DNA of 64,000 bases, taken from NCBI GenBank assembly GCA_034670405.1, contig JAXDDX010000003.1, forward strand, positions 6,636,001 to 6,700,000, read 5' to 3'. A model generated the notes under the pieces. It saw only the letters and a program-made list of their open reading frames with translations, made no database searches and was not told the origin of the DNA. The position numbers were made by a program, and so were the translations under genes. Positions 61,341 to 64,000 of this stretch are shown piece by piece. Within the stretch, counting starts at the first letter, position 1; each line of letters opens with the position of its first letter. Origin of the DNA: Hoplostethus atlanticus (lineage: Eukaryota; Chordata; Actinopteri; Trachichthyiformes; Trachichthyidae).

Positions 61341-61799
61341 GTGCGCATTTTATCGAAAATGACGCAGCCAATCAGAACTGAGGACCGGAACTGTCGGGCT
61401 TATAATTGGATCTCTGTCATTTAATGCGAAAACTGGCAGATATTCAGGCAAGTCGACCTTGCATGGCTTTGGTGCGCTACAACGCGAACGCGCATGTTAG
61501 GAACACTTTTACCTTGCGCGCACCAGGAAAACGGTAGGTGCGCGCACCGGTAGAAACGTGCTCGCGGAGGGCTGACACCCGAACGGTCCAATGTAAATCA
61601 CTGCAAAGGGGGGGTGCACCAGCTACAGCCCTGCCTCCTCTCTGCCTGAACACACACAGTAGACACAGGGAAGGCGCACCATCACAGGGGCAACAAAGGG
61701 ACGCATGGTTCATCTGAGGCATCAAATTTAATAAATGATACATTGACATAAGTTGCGCGTTCACGTACACGTTTGATTGCATCTGTCTTCACCTCAAAG
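61341..61799 (+). promoter_or_regulatory. dclk1: Probable dclk1 promoter and untranslated first exon
   Basis: CpG-rich compared with its surroundings (GCGCTACAACGCGAACGCGC, GGTGCGCGCACCGG). The segment ends with consensus donor CTCAAAG|GTAAGAAA at 61799/61800, and the first coding exon has an acceptor at 62191-62192, so a non-coding exon is likely. The start site is not resolved. Sohlh2 lies divergently and might share this promoter. Confidence 0.55.
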
Positions 61800-62192
61800 G
61801 TAAGAAAGATTACACCTTAATAAGAAAATTCATAGGTCCTATACCATTTTCTATATCATATTGTATCAGTTATTTTATTTACCTATTATAGCCAACCTTA
61901 AGAGCCTTTACATGGCTTATACAATGTTGTGCAGCTATTATCCATTGTAAATACAGATGAAATACATAGTCTATAAGGATTGTATTGAATCACACCAGGG
62001 AGCATGAAATGGGTGTGACATGTTACTTCATAGTCTGCGTGCAAGTACCAGCAGCATCAAAGTGTGTATCAGCCTCTGTATCAAGACGAGTAAGCAACTA
62101 GACTGACAGAGAGCCTAATTGTTGTAATGTGCTCTGTGAGTTCCGGTTAAAGGGCTTATTCAAAATGCAATCACTCTCCTCTCTTATTTCAG

Positions 62193-63141
62193 GGGGTAAT
62201 AACATTCCACGGTCATGGAGCTGGAGCACTTTGATGAGCGGGACAAGGCTCAGAGATACACCCGCAGGGGCTCAAGAGGGAATGGGCTCCCCAGTCCCAC
62301 TCACAGCGCTCACTGTAGCCTGTACAGAACCAGGACACTGCAAGCACTGAGCACAGAAAAAAAGGCCAAGAAGATTCGCTTCTACCGCAACGGGGACCGC
62401 TACTTCAAAGGGATTGTGTATGCCATTTCTCAGGAGAGATTTAGGTCTATAGAAGCCCTCCTGGCTGACCTCACCAGATGTCTATCAGACAATGTCAACT
62501 TGCCCCAGGGGGTGCGCACCATATATTCCATTGATGGGACAACGAAGATCAGCAGCATGGATCAGTTGGAGGAAGGTGAGCAATGTAAAGTACTGTAAAG
62601 TCAAATAACTCCACCATACCTATCCAACCCCTGCAGATCTAACAGTGTAAACATAGTGCAGGTCCTCCCCAGGCCTAGATGCATGCTGTAGAATACAAAG
62701 AGTCACATTGTACATTTCTGTTATCTGTCTTTATGTGTCATAACCTTTTTGTTGACTAGTGGGAAACGTGTTGATGTCTCTTAACTACCTGCAGGAGAAA
62801 GCTATGTTTGTGGATCCATAGAGCCCTACAAGAGCGTGGACTACACAAAGAATGTAAATCCCAACTGGGCAGTTGGAGCCAGGACTGCTGCATCGGCCCG
62901 AGCCCCTACTTCCCTCAGCAGTGCCATGACTGGATCCCCAGAAGCTAGGGAGTGCAAGGACTTCATTAAACCCAAACTGGTGACCATTGTCCGCAGTGGG
63001 GTAAAGCCTCGCAAGGCCATACGGATCTTGCTCAACAGGAAGACTGCCCATTCCTTTGAGCAAGTCATGACTGACATCACAGATGCCATCAAGCTGGACT
63101 CTGGGGTGGTGAAGAGGCTGTATACTATTGATGGCAAGATG
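62193..63141 (+). CDS. dclk1: Doublecortin-like kinase 1, first two coding exons (partial, continues beyond window)
   Basis: Microtubule-binding serine/threonine kinase of neurons. Coding exons 62215-62575 and 62795-63141 join in phase for 236 residues and end with donor GTAGGT at 63142; the rest of DC2, the linker and the kinase are outside the window. ATG at 62215 follows an in-frame TAA 12 bases upstream, so the protein starts [15 protein letters not shown] and lacks the MSFGRD prefix of the human form. DC1 is ~residues 51-129 ([37 protein letters not shown]). DC2 begins at ~177 ([40 protein letters not shown]). The match to DCLK1 exceeds that to DCX/DCLK2 at GSIEP and NVNPNW. Teleosts have dclk1a and dclk1b; not resolved here. 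Confidence 0.95.
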
Positions 63142-64000
63142 GTAGGTGTTAAATAACCAGTCTTGGTGGTGATTCTCCCAAACCCACGGCTGTCATCCCA
63201 TCCTTTCCCCAAACAGACACTCTAAACTGAAAACAAACATGCAATACACTTTGGTGATAACACATTAACTAGTTGTTGCATGCTCTATGGTCTTATGCAT
63301 TATAAAGCACACAACCCATATACATTTAAGGGTCTGACTTCATTTTTTCACTTTAGCTGAAGGATTACATGCTCCTCTTGTACATTTGGTTCAGCATGAT
63401 TTGGGAACTCTACCCTGGTTTTGCTTGCTGTGGGCCAAATTCATGATTTGCACATTTGCAGAAAGTTACACTTTCCCTTTCAAAAAGTAACCTGCAGTAC
63501 TCTCCTCTTCTTCTCCGCCATACATTTAAGAGATATCTACCCACTCATACACCCCGTCTCTTCTTACATTGGTTCATTTTAGTATACATATTCCATCCTA
63601 AACAGCTGAGACTGAAGTTTTGGACTTGGGAGGCAAAGGAGAAAAGCTTTTAAGTGCTCTACTTATGAGAGTGTGCAATTATTACCCATGTGTTATTCTC
63701 CATTACTCCATTACTCATTCCATCCTCATAGGATGAGAGTGAGAAGAAAGCAGCATGACCTTTATGTGCCTTCTCCTCATAGCTTGGCTGGCTGCACTAT
63801 TCAAGATGCTGTTGGGTGTGAAAACAGGGGTTTGGTTTGGATCTTCTCTTTACACCCCGTATTCCCAGTGTTGTATCATCTCTTACACAGCAAGCACAGC
63901 ACAGTACAGCACTTAAATATATACAACAGTTAATGCAGAAAAAGGAGCTTAGGCTTAGTAAAAAGATCTTTGTGTCAGAAATATGAGGGGGATCTGTGCT
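63142..64000 (+). other. dclk1: dclk1 intron (partial)
   Basis: Begins GTAGGT. No further exon or repeat recognised before the window ends. Confidence 0.8.

Noticed and set aside
61477..61782. 101-residue minus-strand open frame with many Cys and Arg
   Set aside because: Lies in the CpG-rich dclk1 5' region; no match to SOHLH2 and no splice logic.
62785..63212. Minus-strand frames of 92 and 123 residues
   Set aside because: Antisense shadows of dclk1 coding exon 2.

Overview
The window is vertebrate nuclear DNA, almost certainly from a teleost fish. Genes are split into short exons with consensus GT-AG introns, intergenic DNA is AT-rich, and fish-type repeats are scattered throughout: a DANA/HE1-like SINE, a tRNA-derived SINE, Rex1-like LINE tails and several MITEs. 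Five protein-coding genes are recognisable: trpc4 (+), postn (+), spart/spg20 (+), sohlh2 (-) and the 5' end of dclk1 (+). These are neighbours within one region of human chromosome 13q13, so this is a conserved vertebrate synteny block, or one of its two teleost-duplicated copies.

Layout. 1-4173: upstream DNA with a ~1.2 kb transposon-like unit that has ~269-bp inverted ends. 4174-15159: trpc4, a receptor-operated TRPC cation channel, in ten coding exons; exon 2 carries a tight cluster of apparent small deletions that break the frame. 15160-21720: intergenic DNA with a decayed LTR retrotransposon (LTRs near 15.8 and 18.6 kb), a LINE tail and a MITE. 21721-34301: periostin, read through 22 exons to an 817-residue secreted protein (EMI domain, four FAS1 domains, variable C-terminus with a five-unit 13-residue repeat). 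33672-49760: a gene-poor stretch of about 16 kb. 49760-55973: spart (spartin; MIT domain, PPAY motif, senescence domain). 57691-60234: sohlh2 on the minus strand, tail-to-tail with spart; its bHLH domain is clear but its N-terminal exons were not found. 61340-64000: the promoter side and first two coding exons of dclk1, head-to-head with sohlh2; the kinase part lies beyond the window.

The genes do not form an operon or a single pathway; the shared feature is ancestral linkage. From memory, seven or so genes separate POSTN from SPART in human, and SOHLH2 has the same orientation as its neighbours there. Here those genes are absent and sohlh2 is flipped, so the block looks rearranged. I found no CRISPR array, prokaryotic system, tRNA/rRNA gene or new protein system. 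The observations most worth checking are the broken trpc4 exon 2, a GC-AG intron in trpc4, the periostin repeat exon, the long-TIR element with YY1-like motifs, and the rearranged gene order.
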